Of a DNA stretch of 64,000 bases, positions 24,477 to 33,752 are shown one piece after another. Below the pieces are notes generated by a model. That model ran no database searches and was not told the DNA's origin. It was given only the letters and a program-made list of their open reading frames with translations. Source of the DNA: Fodinibacter sp963707895. Lineage in GTDB: Bacteria > Actinomycetota > Actinomycetes > Actinomycetales > Dermatophilaceae. A program made the position numbers and the translations under genes. The stretch is taken from the NCBI GenBank assembly GCA_963707895.1, contig CAVPRS010000010.1, forward strand, positions 434,001-498,000. Direction: 5' to 3'. Each line of letters begins with the position of its first letter. Within the stretch, counting starts at the first letter, position 1.

Positions 24477-25442
24477 ATGAGCACCCTCGAGCCCATCGCG
24501 ATGCCGGAGAACGTCTCCCCGGAGATGGAGACACACGACCGACGCCCCGGTGCGCCGAGGACGCAACGCAAGAAGTCGGCCGCCGGCGACGCCGCGCGGG
24601 CGATCTCCTCGCCGTGGGCCTCCATCGCCGCGATCTGCATCGCGGTGCTGTGGACGATCCCGACCATCGGCCTGCTGGTCACCTCGTTCCGCAAGCAGCG
24701 CGACATCAACACCAGCGGCTGGTGGACGTCGTTCTCCGACCCGGCGGCCTACACGCTCGAGAACTACCGCCAGGCGCTGGCACCGGGCACGTCCGCGAGC
24801 CTGAGCCAGTACTTCATCAACACCATCGTCATCACCATCCCGGCGGTGCTGCTGCCGCTGTTCCTGGCCTCGCTCGCGGCGTACGCCTTCGCGTGGATGC
24901 CGTTCCCGGGTCGCGACGCGCTCTTCGTCGCGGTCTTCGCGCTGCAGATCGTCCCGCTGCAGGTCGCGCTGATCCCGCTGCTCGACATCTACGTCAGCAA
25001 GCTCGGCATCGGCGCGTCCTACTGGAGCGTGTGGCTCTCGCACACGATCTTCGCGCTGCCGCTGGCGGTCTTCCTCATCCACAACTTCATGAGGGAGCTC
25101 CCTGCGGAGCTCATGGAGGCGGCACGCGTCGACGGCGCGGGGCACGTGACGATCTTCTTCCGGATCCTGCTGCCCCTGCTCACCCCGGCACTCGCGGCGT
25201 TCGGCATCTTCCAGTTCCTGTGGGTCTGGAACGACCTGCTGGTCTCGCTGGTGTTCCTCGGTGGCACGCCCGACGTCGCGCCGATCACCGTGCGCGTGGC
25301 CGAGCTGTCCGGTTCGCGAGGAAGTGCCTGGTACCTGCTGTCGGCCGGTGCGTTCATCTCGATGATCGTGCCCGTCGCGGTGTTCCTCGCACTGCAGCGG
25401 TACTTCGTGCGTGGCCTGCTCGCCGGAGGGCTGAAGGGCTGA
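24477..25442 (+). CDS. Sugar ABC transporter permease, MalG/AglG type
   Basis: A 321-residue permease with six predicted membrane segments after a hydrophilic tail of about 40 residues. The EAA loop is ELMEAARVDGAGHVTIFFRI. The sequence FQFLWVWNDLLVSLVFLGG resembles alpha-glucoside (AglG-type) permeases. AAGGAGGCC, inside the end of the previous gene, is its ribosome-binding site. No ATPase gene is present, so a shared MsiK-like ATPase elsewhere probably drives the transporter. Confidence 0.92.
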   Translation: MSTLEPIAMPENVSPEMETHDRRPGAPRTQRKKSAAGDAARAISSPWASIAAICIAVLWTIPTIGLLVTSFRKQRDINTSGWWTSFSDPAAYTLENYRQALAPGTSASLSQYFINTIVITIPAVLLPLFLASLAAYAFAWMPFPGRDALFVAVFALQIVPLQVALIPLLDIYVSKLGIGASYWSVWLSHTIFALPLAVFLIHNFMRELPAELMEAARVDGAGHVTIFFRILLPLLTPALAAFGIFQFLWVWNDLLVSLVFLGGTPDVAPITVRVAELSGSRGSAWYLLSAGAFISMIVPVAVFLALQRYFVRGLLAGGLKG

Positions 25443-25463
25443 CGCCCCGGCCCGGGGAAAGGA

Positions 25464-26478
25464 ATGGCAGATCAGCACCATCACCGATGTGGCGCGGGTG
25501 GCCGGGGTCTCGGTCGCCACGGTCTCCCGCGCCCTTCGGGGGTTGGACCGGGTCTCCCCCGAGACCCGTGAGCGCGTGCTGCGGGTCGCCGAGGACCTGC
25601 ACTACGTCGCCTCCCCCACCGCGACGTCGTTGGCCTCCGGGCGCACCCGGGTCGTCGCGGTCGTGGCACCCTTCCTCACCCGGTGGTTCTTCGCGACCCT
25701 GGTGAGCGCGATCGAGAAGAGCCTGCGCGCCCGCGGGCACCACGTCATCCTCTTCGACCTCGAGGACGACAGCTACGACCAGCGCCTCCCCCTGTCGCAG
25801 AACATGCTGTGGAAGCGGGTCGACGGCGTCATCACCCTCAACGTGCCGATGACGACCGAGGAGGTCGAGCTGGTCGAGCGGCTCGGGCTGCCCCTGGTCG
25901 CCATCGGCTCACCGGTGCGCGAGCGGGCCTGCGTGCGGATCGACGACAAGGCCGCCATGCGCACCGCCGTCGAGCACCTCGCGGGGCTGGGACACACGAA
26001 GATCGGCTACATCGGCGCCGTGCCCCAGAACGTCGCCCACATCCAGACCCCGCAGGACCGCCTCGAGGCGTTCCTCGACGCGGTCGGCCAGCTCGGCCTG
26101 GAGTGCGACGATGCCTGGATCCTGGGCTCGGACTGGACCGCAGAGGCGGCCGCCCACGACTCCGCCGCGCTTCTCTCGCAGGCGAACCGGCCGACCGCCA
26201 TCGTCGCGGCGTCCGACGAGATGGCGATCGGCGTGCGTGAGAGCGCCCGCCGCCTCGGGGTGGGCGTGCCCGAGGACCTCTCGATCATCGGCATCGACGA
26301 CTTCGTCCTCTCGGGCGTGCTCGGCCTGACCACGGTGCGGCAGGACGTCGCCGGGCAGGGCCGCGCCGCCGCCGACCTGCTGCTGCGGGCGCTGCTCGAC
26401 GACGACGAGTCGCACGAGACCATCGTGCTGCCGACCGAGCTCGTGGTGCGCGAGTCGACCGGCCCGGCGGCGCGCTAG
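25464..26478 (+). CDS. LacI-family transcriptional regulator, frame problem at the start
   Basis: The regulator reads ITDVARVAGVSVATVSRAL, a LacI-type helix-turn-helix, followed by a periplasmic-binding-protein-like sugar domain (GIDDFVLSGVLGLTTVRQDV). The only good start, ATG 25464 with AAAGGA upstream, is one frame off; deleting one base near 25471 would give MADSTITDVARVAG. In the present frame the first start is GTG 25489, which removes the first residues of the DNA-binding helix. Probably the local repressor of the transporter operon, binding the operator at 21896. Confidence 0.8.
26475..26478. other. CTAG shared by two convergent stop codons
   Basis: The regulator's TAG (26476-26478, plus) and the permease's TAG (complement of 26475-26477, minus) overlap in one palindromic CTAG, leaving no intergenic space for a terminator. 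Confidence 0.9.
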
Positions 26479-27920
26479 TTGAGGGTGGAGTCCTCGCTGG
26501 CGAGCTCCTCGGGGTCGCGCAGGTAGGTCTTCTTGCCGAAGAAGAAGCGGTTGGCGAGCCAGGTGAGCGCCCAGAGCACCACCCCGAGGCCGAGCAGCCA
26601 GGCAGCGATCGTGTACTGGATCGGCTCGCGGCCGGTGACCGGCAGGGTGAAGTAGAAGCACACCGCCGCCCCGATGAACGGCAGGACGGTGGGAGTCCTG
26701 AAGTGGTCGCGGTCGATCGGGTCGCGGCGCAGCACGAGCACCGCGATGTTGACGATCGTGAAGACCCCGAGCAGCAGCAGGGCCGTGGTGCCACCGAGGG
26801 CCGAGACGACCGGGCTGTCGGTCGTGCTGACGAAGTAGATCAGGCCGAAGGCGATCGTGGTGGTGAAGATGATCGCCACCCACGGGGTCTGCCGGCCCTT
26901 GTGGACCCAGCCCAGCGGCGGGGGCAGCACCTCCTGGTGGGCCATGCCGTAGAGCAGCCGGCTCGCCATCAGCATGTTGATCAGCGCCGAGTTGGCGACC
27001 GCGAACATGGCGATGAACGGCATCACCTTGTCGATGGGGAAGTCGGGCAGCCCTGCCGAGACGACCTTGGTCAGCGGCGTGTCGCCCTCACCGAGCTCGG
27101 CCACGGGCACCAGCGCCACCGCGAAGATCGCCACCAGCACGTAGATGAGCCCGGTGATGCCGAGGCCGGTGAGCATCATCCGCGGGAAGTTGCGCACCGG
27201 GTCCTTGGTCTCCTCGGCCATGTTCACGGCATCCTCGAAGCCGACCATCGCGAAGAAGGCCAGCGACGTGGCGGCCGTGACGGCGAGGAAGACGTTCTTC
27301 TCGCCCGAGGTGTCGAACACCGTCACCTGCGAGAAGTCGGCCTTGCCGCCGGTGGCCGCGTAGATGCCGACCAGGATGACGAGCAGCAGGCCCGAGATCT
27401 CGACCAGGGTCAGCACCACGTTGGTCTTGACGCTCTCGCCGACCCCGCGGAAGTTGACCGCCGCGACCAGCAGCATGAACGCCAGCGCGATGCCGAGCAC
27501 GACGGTCTTGCTGTCCTTGTCGAGACCGAAGCCATCGGCGAAGTTGGAGGCGAAGGCCTGCGACGCCGTCGAGGCCGACGTGATGCCCGAGCACATGACG
27601 GTGAAGGCGACGATGAAGGTGACGAAGTGGATGCCGAACGCCTTGTGGGTGTACAGCGCCGCACCCGCCGCCCGGGGGTACTTGGTGACCAGCTCGAGGT
27701 AGCTGAACGCGGTGACCAGGGCGATCGCGAAGGCCACGATGAAGGGCGCCCAGGCCGCTCCCCCGACCTCCTTGGCGACCTTGCCGGTGAGCGCGTAGAC
27801 GCCCGTGCCGAGGATGTCGCCGACGATGAAGAGCAGGAGGAGCCTGGGCCCGATGGCCCGCTTCAGCTCGGTCTGCTCCTCGCCCTCGACATGTCGCTCG
27901 TCGTCCAGCGTCGCGCTCAT
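26475..27920 (-). CDS. APC family amino-acid permease
   Basis: A 481-residue transporter with about 12 membrane segments. The first segment carries the unwound glycine motif IVGDILGTGVYAL, typical of cationic amino-acid and related APC transporters, and VGFEDAVNMAEETKDPVRNFP is the conserved segment 6-7 loop. Substrate not determinable. ATG 27920 has a strong GGAGGGCACC. It is monocistronic and converges on the LacI gene with overlapping stop codons. Confidence 0.88.
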   Translation of the reverse strand: MSATLDDERHVEGEEQTELKRAIGPRLLLLFIVGDILGTGVYALTGKVAKEVGGAAWAPFIVAFAIALVTAFSYLELVTKYPRAAGAALYTHKAFGIHFVTFIVAFTVMCSGITSASTASQAFASNFADGFGLDKDSKTVVLGIALAFMLLVAAVNFRGVGESVKTNVVLTLVEISGLLLVILVGIYAATGGKADFSQVTVFDTSGEKNVFLAVTAATSLAFFAMVGFEDAVNMAEETKDPVRNFPRMMLTGLGITGLIYVLVAIFAVALVPVAELGEGDTPLTKVVSAGLPDFPIDKVMPFIAMFAVANSALINMLMASRLLYGMAHQEVLPPPLGWVHKGRQTPWVAIIFTTTIAFGLIYFVSTTDSPVVSALGGTTALLLLGVFTIVNIAVLVLRRDPIDRDHFRTPTVLPFIGAAVCFYFTLPVTGREPIQYTIAAWLLGLGVVLWALTWLANRFFFGKKTYLRDPEELASEDSTLN

Positions 27921-28020
27921 GGTGCCCTCCCCGGCTCCCGGCGCCCCGCGACGCCGTAGCGCCCTACTGTGGCGGAACGGGCGCCCCGCGTGGACCTTTG
28001 GGTGCGGCCGAGTTCGCGGG

Positions 28021-30147
28021 TCAGACGTCGATGCGCTCCCGGTCGAGTGCGTGCGCCGAGTCGATGATGAAGTCCTTGCGCGGGCCGACGTCGCCGCCCA
28101 TGAGCAGCTCGAACACCCCGGCGGCGGAGTCGAGGTCGGCAGCGGTGACCTTGCGCAGGGTGCGGTGGCGCGGGTCCATGGTGGTCTCGGCGAGCTGGTC
28201 GGCATCCATCTCGCCCAGGCCCTTGTAGCGCTGCAGCGGCTTGGTCTTCTTGCCGCGCTTGGTCAGTGACGCCATGGTGCGGCGCATCTCGGCCTCGGAG
28301 TAGGTGTAGACGACCTCGTTGGCCTTCGACCCGGGGTTGACCACCTCGATGCGGTGCAGCGGGGGCACGGCGGCGTAGACCCGGCCGGCCTCGACGAGGG
28401 GGCGCATGTAGCGGAAGAACAGGGTGAGCAGCAGGGTGCGGATGTGGGCGCCGTCGACGTCGGCGTCGGTCATGATGATGACCTTGCCGTAGCGGGCCGA
28501 CTCGAGGTCGAAGGTGCGCCCGGAGCCCGCGCCGATGACCTGGATGATCGCGGCGCACTCGGCGTTGCCGAGCATGTCGGTGACCGAGGCCTTCTGCACG
28601 TTGAGGATCTTGCCGCGGATCGGCAGCAGGGCCTGGTGGTCGCTGCTGCGGGCGAGCTTGGCGGTGCCGAGCGCGCTGTCGCCCTCGACGATGAACAGCT
28701 CGGTGCGCTCGACGTCGCTGCTGCGGCAGTCGGCGAGCTTGGCCGGCAGGGTGGAGGACTCGAGTGCGGTCTTGCGTCGCTGGGTCTCCTTGTGGAGGCG
28801 CGCGCTGATCCGCGACTTCATCTCGGAGGTGACCTTCTCGAGCAGCAGGGCCGCCTGCTGCTTCTCACCGCGCCTGGTCGACGTCAGGCGCTCGGTGAGC
28901 TCCTTCTCGACCACCCGGGAGACGATGGCGCGCACGGCGTTGGTGCCGAGCACCTCCTTGGTCTGGCCCTCGAACTGCGGCTCGGCCAGGCGCACGGTGA
29001 CCACGGCCGTCAGGCCGGCCAGGGCGTCGTCCTTCTCGAGCTTGTCGGAGCCGACCTTGAGCCGGCGGGCGTTGAGCGCGAGCTGGGTGCGCAGCACCTT
29101 GAGCAGCGCCTGGTCGAAGCCGGCCAGGTGGGTGCCGCCCTTGGGTGTGGCGATGATGTTGACGAACGAGCTGACCCGGGTGTCGTAGCCGGTGCCCCAG
29201 CGCACGGCGACGTCGACGGCGCACTCGCGCTCGACCTCGGTGGGGCTCATGTGGCCCTTGGCGTCGAGCACCGGCACGGTCTCCTTGAACGTGCCGCTGC
29301 CCTGCAGCCGCCACACGTCGGTGACCGCCGGGTCGGGCGCGAGGAACTCGCAGAACTCGGAGATGCCGCCGTCGTGGAGGAAGACCTCCTCGGTGGGCTC
29401 CTCGCCGCGCTCGTCGCGGATGACGATGGTGAGCCCGGGGACGAGGAACGAGGTCTGCCGGGCCCGGGCGACCAGGCCGTCGAGGTCGAAGGCGGCGTCA
29501 CGCAGGAAGATCTGCTGGTCGGCCCAGTAGCGCACCCGCGTGCCGGTGACCCCACGGCGGGTTGTGCCGATGACCTCGAGCTCGCTGATCGAGACGTAGG
29601 GGGTGAACGGGTGCTCGGGGTCCTTGGTGCCCCTGGCCCCGGCGACGTCGGAGAAGACGCCGGGCTCGCCGCGCCGGAAGCTCATCGCGTAGGTCTTGCC
29701 GCCGCGGTCGACCTCGACGTCGAGCCTGGACGAGAGCGCGTTGACGACCGAGGCGCCCACGCCGTGCAGACCACCGGATGCCGTGTAGGAGCCACCGCCG
29801 AACTTCCCGCCCGCGTGGAGGCGGGTGTAGACCAGCTCGACGCCGGTGAGGCCGGTGCGCGGCTCGATGTCGACCGGCACCCCGCGGCCGTTGTCGCGCA
29901 CCTCGACCGAGCCGTCGTGGTGCAGGATCACCTCGACGTGGTCGCAGTGCCCGCCCAGCGCCTCGTCGACGGCGTTGTCGATGATCTCCCAGAGGCAGTG
30001 CATGAGCCCGCGCGAGTCGGTGGAGCCGATGTACATGCCGGGACGCTTGCGCACCGCCTCGAGGCCCTCGAGGACCTGGAGGTGGTGGGCGGTGTACTCG
30101 GACGCGGACTTGGTGGTCGCGGCCTTCTTCGCAGCGGTCGTCGGCAC
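28021..30147 (-). CDS. parE: DNA topoisomerase IV subunit B
   Basis: A 708-residue type IIA topoisomerase B subunit. The GHKL ATPase motifs are EIIDNAVDEA, DNGRGVPVDI and GGLHGVGASVVNALS; the TOPRIM motifs are VEGDSALGTAK and MTDADVDGAHIRTLLL; the C-terminal RYKGLGEMDADQL closes it. GTG 30147 fits the Lys/Ala-rich N-terminus (VPTTAAKKAATTKSASEY). With parC it forms the decatenase that separates daughter chromosomes. Confidence 0.93.
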   Translation of the reverse strand: MPTTAAKKAATTKSASEYTAHHLQVLEGLEAVRKRPGMYIGSTDSRGLMHCLWEIIDNAVDEALGGHCDHVEVILHHDGSVEVRDNGRGVPVDIEPRTGLTGVELVYTRLHAGGKFGGGSYTASGGLHGVGASVVNALSSRLDVEVDRGGKTYAMSFRRGEPGVFSDVAGARGTKDPEHPFTPYVSISELEVIGTTRRGVTGTRVRYWADQQIFLRDAAFDLDGLVARARQTSFLVPGLTIVIRDERGEEPTEEVFLHDGGISEFCEFLAPDPAVTDVWRLQGSGTFKETVPVLDAKGHMSPTEVERECAVDVAVRWGTGYDTRVSSFVNIIATPKGGTHLAGFDQALLKVLRTQLALNARRLKVGSDKLEKDDALAGLTAVVTVRLAEPQFEGQTKEVLGTNAVRAIVSRVVEKELTERLTSTRRGEKQQAALLLEKVTSEMKSRISARLHKETQRRKTALESSTLPAKLADCRSSDVERTELFIVEGDSALGTAKLARSSDHQALLPIRGKILNVQKASVTDMLGNAECAAIIQVIGAGSGRTFDLESARYGKVIIMTDADVDGAHIRTLLLTLFFRYMRPLVEAGRVYAAVPPLHRIEVVNPGSKANEVVYTYSEAEMRRTMASLTKRGKKTKPLQRYKGLGEMDADQLAETTMDPRHRTLRKVTAADLDSAAGVFELLMGGDVGPRKDFIIDSAHALDRERIDV

Positions 30148-30450
30148 GTTCCGCAGGGTAGTCGCCGGGTGCGACGGCCCTCGACAGGCGCACCGGGGCG
30201 CCGGGCGACGTGGCCCGCGGACCGCCCCGGCGACGCGCCCCGGGAGGCGCCGGGGACGCCCGTCGGGGGTCGGCCGAACGGCCGACACCGGCGCCGCCAC
30301 AAGGTCACGATCTGGACATGACCGGCGCCACATGCGCGCACCCTGCCCGGCGGGAAGCATCCGTCGTGATTGACTGTTGCAACGCTCGCCATCCACGACG
30401 GGCGGCAGAACCGAACACCACGCAGGACCGAGCGAGCCGAGGAGGCCGAC
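30148..30450. other. Intergenic region between divergent parE and the zinc-protein gene
   Basis: About 300 bases without a credible gene. It should contain both promoters. On the plus strand TTGACT near 30371 is the only near-consensus -35 I notice; no matching -10 is convincing. I see no repeat or RNA element. Confidence 0.5.
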
Positions 30451-30666
30451 GTGAACGCCGCACTGGCACCGACCCTGACCGCAGCCGACCGCTGCGACCG
30501 CTGCAGCGCCCAGGCGTACGTGCGGGCCACGCTCCACGCTGGTGGAGAGCTCCTGTTCTGCGCACACCACGGTCGCGAGCACATCCCGGCCCTCGTCGGC
30601 CACGCCGACATCCACGACGAGAGCGACCGGCTCATGGAGCCCGTGGACGGCGGCAGCACCCTCTGA
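30451..30666 (+). CDS. Small zinc-ribbon-like protein (DUF7455-like)
   Basis: A 71-residue protein: DRCDRCSAQAYVRATLHAG followed by LLFCAHHGREH, giving a CxxC...CxxH set that should bind zinc. This composition is typical of a short actinobacterial family of unknown function. GTG 30451 has GGAGG seven bases upstream. The next gene begins one base after its stop. Confidence 0.8.
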   Translation: MNAALAPTLTAADRCDRCSAQAYVRATLHAGGELLFCAHHGREHIPALVGHADIHDESDRLMEPVDGGSTL

Positions 30667-30667
30667 C

Positions 30668-31162
30668 GTGGACCCCGTGTCCGACGCGCTGGGCACGCTC
30701 GTCCCGCCACTGCTCATTCTCGTCGGCCTGATCGGCATCATCGTGCCGGTCCTCCCCGGGCTCATCCTCGTGCTCGGGGGCGTGCTCGTGTGGGCGCTCG
30801 TCGAGGGCTCACCGCTGGCCTGGACGATCTTCGCGGTCAGCGTCGTCATCACGATCGCCGGCTACGTGCTGCAGTACACGCTCCCCGGGCGTCGGATGCG
30901 CGAACGCGGAGTGAGCTCCTCCACGCTGTTCCTCGCCATGGTGTTCGGGGTCGTGGGGTTCTTCGTGATCCCCGTCGTCGGGGCGATCATCGGGTTCGTG
31001 CTCGGCATCTTCGTCGTCGAGCTGGGCCGCAGCCGCGACCGGTCGCAGGCCTGGACCCGCACCAAGCACGCGCTCGTGGCGGTGCTGCACAGCATGGGCA
31101 TCGAGCTGGCCGCGGCCCTGGCGATCACGGCGCTGTACGTGGCCGGCGTCGTCGCGAGCTGA
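30668..31162 (+). CDS. DUF456 family membrane protein
   Basis: A 164-residue membrane protein with four to five hydrophobic segments and a glycine/proline-rich first hairpin (IVPVLPGLILVLGGVLVWAL) that is diagnostic for DUF456. Function unknown. GTG 30668 starts one base after the zinc-protein stop, so the two are probably coupled. GTG 30677 is an alternative start. Confidence 0.85.
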   Translation: MDPVSDALGTLVPPLLILVGLIGIIVPVLPGLILVLGGVLVWALVEGSPLAWTIFAVSVVITIAGYVLQYTLPGRRMRERGVSSSTLFLAMVFGVVGFFVIPVVGAIIGFVLGIFVVELGRSRDRSQAWTRTKHALVAVLHSMGIELAAALAITALYVAGVVAS

Positions 31163-31183
31163 CGCGGACCGGCCGAGCCCGGC

Positions 31184-31576
31184 TCACCAGTTGTTCTGGC
31201 GGCGCTCCCAGCGCTCGTCGAGCCGGTCCATGAACGACCGCTGGCCCTTCTTCTTGCCGCCCTTGGCGCCGTGCGGCTCGGTGGTGCCGTCGCCGCGGAC
31301 GACCCCGAGGCGGGCCTTCCTGGGCGGGGTGAGGGCGAAGACCGCAGAGGCGACCATCAGGGCGAACCCCAGTGCGCCGACCCACATGGTGGTGCTGACG
31401 CCGACGAGCACCAGAGCGAGCCCGGCGACGATGCCGATGGCACCGACCAGCCATCGCCTTCGCTGCAGCCGGGCGAGCGAGCTGCCCTGCATCTGCGAGG
31501 CGAACTTGGGGTCCTCGGCAGCAAGAGCCTGCTCCATCTGTTCGAGCATCTTCTGCTCGTGCTCTGAGAGGGGCAC
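31184..31576 (-). CDS. DUF3040 family membrane protein
   Basis: A 130-residue protein. The N-terminus PLSEHEQKMLEQMEQAL is the DUF3040 signature, followed by two hydrophobic helices and a basic C-terminal tail. GTG 31576 is chosen because GGGAGGATCT precedes it. It follows dinB on the same strand, an arrangement I recognise from other actinobacteria. Function unknown. Confidence 0.87.
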   Translation of the reverse strand: MPLSEHEQKMLEQMEQALAAEDPKFASQMQGSSLARLQRRRWLVGAIGIVAGLALVLVGVSTTMWVGALGFALMVASAVFALTPPRKARLGVVRGDGTTEPHGAKGGKKKGQRSFMDRLDERWERRQNNW

Positions 31577-31637
31577 AGATCCTCCCGTGGTCGGCCCGAG
31601 GTGCCCGGTAGGCACCCCTATGTTGTCCTCTGAACCC

Positions 31638-32894
31638 TCAGGATAGGTCGCGCGGTCGCTGCGCGGAAGCAGATGTGTCACGTTCGATGAGACTGGCCGG
31701 TCGCACCGACCCCGAACCGAACCGTGAGCGAGCCCGGTCGACGGCCCGGTCGGCGTCGCGCCAGCCGTGTTCGGGCTCGCCGATGACCCCCTGGATGGGC
31801 GCCTGCGCGGCCTCGACCAGCTTCTCCAGGCGCACCCCGACCAGGCGGATCCGGGCCCGCTGCAGGCCCAGGGCGTCGAACAGGCCGACGGCCGCCTCGT
31901 GGATGGTGCGGCCGCTGTCGGTGGGCTCGCGCAGCGTGCGCGAGCGGGTGATCGTCGTGAAGTCGCTGAACCGCACCCGCAGGGTGACGGTGCGCCCCGT
32001 CATCCCGGCCGCGCGCATCCGGGCGGCGGTGCGCTCGCTGAGCGCCAGCAGGCGCCGGTGGATCTCGGCGGCGTCGTCGATGTCGTAGTCGAAGGTCTGG
32101 TCGCTGCCGATGCTCTTCTCGCGCTGCTCGCGCTCGACCGGGCGCGGGTCGCGGCCCCAGGCGAGCTCGTGCAGCTGGTGGCCGGTGGCGTCGCCCAGCC
32201 CGCGCACGAGGGTGGCCAGCGGGGTGTGCGCGATGTCGGCGACGGTGCGCAGGCCGAGGCGCTGCAGGGCCTCCTCGGTGCGCTCCCCCACGCCCCAGAG
32301 CGCACCGACCGGCAGCTGCTGCACGAACGGCACGACCTCGTCGCGGGGCACGACGACCATGCCGTCGGGCTTGGCCAGGCCCGAGGCGAGCTTGGCGACG
32401 AACTTGGTCGGCGCGACCCCCACCGAGCAGGTGATGCCCTGCTCGTCGTGCACGGTGTCGCGCACGTGCTGGCCGATGACCGACGGGCTGCCCATGAGGC
32501 GCACCGCGCCCGAGACGTCGAGGAACGCCTCGTCGAGCGAGAGCGGCTCGATGATCGGCGTCACCGAGCGGAAGGTCTCCATGACCGCGGCCGAGATGGC
32601 GCTGTAGAGCGAGTGGTCGGGGGGCAGCACGACGGCCTGCGGGCAGAGCCGCCGGGCCCGAGCCATCGGCATCGCCGAGGTGACGCCGAAGCGCCGGGCC
32701 TCGTAGGTGGCCGAGAGCACCACCCCGCGGTTGCCGCCGCCGATGATGACGGGCGTGCCGACCAGCTCGGGGTGCGAGAGCAGGGTCGCGGAGGCGTAGA
32801 AGGCGTCCATGTCGACGTGCAGCACCGTGCAGCCGGTGTCGTCGGGTGGCTCGCTGGAGGCCCGTTCGGGGAGGGCGTACTGGCGGCGGCTCAT
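31638..32894 (-). CDS. dinB: DNA polymerase IV
   Basis: A 418-residue Y-family translesion polymerase. Catalytic motifs are LHVDMDAFYAS and IEPLSLDEAFLDVSG; ATYEARRFGVTSAMPM is the fingers block. The palm/thumb helix-hairpin-helix (ALWGVGERTEEALQRLGLRT) and the little finger domain are complete. It lies on the same strand as the methyltransferase and dnaE2 genes, but no LexA box is visible at its 5' end. Confidence 0.93.
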   Translation of the reverse strand: MSRRQYALPERASSEPPDDTGCTVLHVDMDAFYASATLLSHPELVGTPVIIGGGNRGVVLSATYEARRFGVTSAMPMARARRLCPQAVVLPPDHSLYSAISAAVMETFRSVTPIIEPLSLDEAFLDVSGAVRLMGSPSVIGQHVRDTVHDEQGITCSVGVAPTKFVAKLASGLAKPDGMVVVPRDEVVPFVQQLPVGALWGVGERTEEALQRLGLRTVADIAHTPLATLVRGLGDATGHQLHELAWGRDPRPVEREQREKSIGSDQTFDYDIDDAAEIHRRLLALSERTAARMRAAGMTGRTVTLRVRFSDFTTITRSRTLREPTDSGRTIHEAAVGLFDALGLQRARIRLVGVRLEKLVEAAQAPIQGVIGEPEHGWRDADRAVDRARSRFGSGSVRPASLIERDTSASAQRPRDLS

Positions 32895-32912
32895 GGGTGG
32901 TGCCCGGCGGCG

Positions 32913-33698
32913 TCAGGCCCGCGTCGCGAGGACGTGCCGCACGCTGCCGAGGTCGCCGAGCAACGGGTGCCCGGCCAGGTGGCTCGCGACGTCCTCGAGC
33001 TCGAGCAGGGCGGCCCGGTCGGCCTCGGAGTCGACCAGGGCCGAGGGCACGAGGTCGCTGAAGATGCGCACGCCGTGGCTGTCGACCGTGGTGAGGCCGT
33101 GGACGGTGAGCAGGTCGCGCACCGCGGACTCGTCGAACCGGCGCGGCGCGGGGTCGTCGTCGCCCCAGCGCCCGTCGGGACGCTGGAGGATCGCCTGGGC
33201 GCGGGCGAACTGCCCGGCCAGGGCCCGGGCCAGCGCCGCGGGCAGCCGCTGCGCGACGACGAGCGAGAGGGTGCCGCCCGGGGCGAGCACGGCCGCGATG
33301 TTGGCGAGCGCGGCATCGGGGTCGTCGACCACCTCGAGCGTGCCGTGCAGGCAGACCAGGTCGTAGGCCGGCCGCTCGCCACCCGCCGCGAGGTCACCGA
33401 CGGTGTCGGTGTCGCCCTGCACCGGGTGGATGCGCTCGGAGGTGCCGGTCTCGGCGGCCCGGCGGGCCAGGGACGCGAGGGCGTCGGGGCTGGGGTCGAC
33501 GACGGTGACGTCGTGCCCGGCGGCCGCGAGCGGCACCGCGGTGCCGCCGGTGCCGCCACCCACGTCGAGCACCCGCAGGGGGCGGCCGAGGTCGGCGCTG
33601 CGGCGGGCCGCGAGGGAGTCGAGCGCCGCCTGGACGGCGGCCGTGCGCAGCCCGGGCTGGGCACCCGCGCGCCGCGGGCGGCCACGCTCGTCGGACAC
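32913..33698 (-). CDS. SAM-dependent methyltransferase
   Basis: A 261-residue class I methyltransferase. Motif I is VLDVGGGTGGTAVPLAAAGH, followed by VTVVDPSPDAL (acidic residue binding the ribose) and YDLVCLHGTLEVVDDP. The acceptor is unknown. It lies between dnaE2 and dinB on the same strand. The product resembles small-molecule methyltransferases more than rRNA or protein enzymes, but this is a weak judgement. Confidence 0.85.
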   Translation of the reverse strand: MSDERGRPRRAGAQPGLRTAAVQAALDSLAARRSADLGRPLRVLDVGGGTGGTAVPLAAAGHDVTVVDPSPDALASLARRAAETGTSERIHPVQGDTDTVGDLAAGGERPAYDLVCLHGTLEVVDDPDAALANIAAVLAPGGTLSLVVAQRLPAALARALAGQFARAQAILQRPDGRWGDDDPAPRRFDESAVRDLLTVHGLTTVDSHGVRIFSDLVPSALVDSEADRAALLELEDVASHLAGHPLLGDLGSVRHVLATRA

Positions 33699-33752
33699 GG
33701 CGGGCCTCCTTCGGGGGTGCGGTGCGGCAGGGGTCGGTGCGTCGGAACCACC

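Noticed and set aside
31577..33752. A LexA box for dinB
   Set aside because: I looked upstream of dinB and the methyltransferase gene and found no GAAC...GTTC palindrome.
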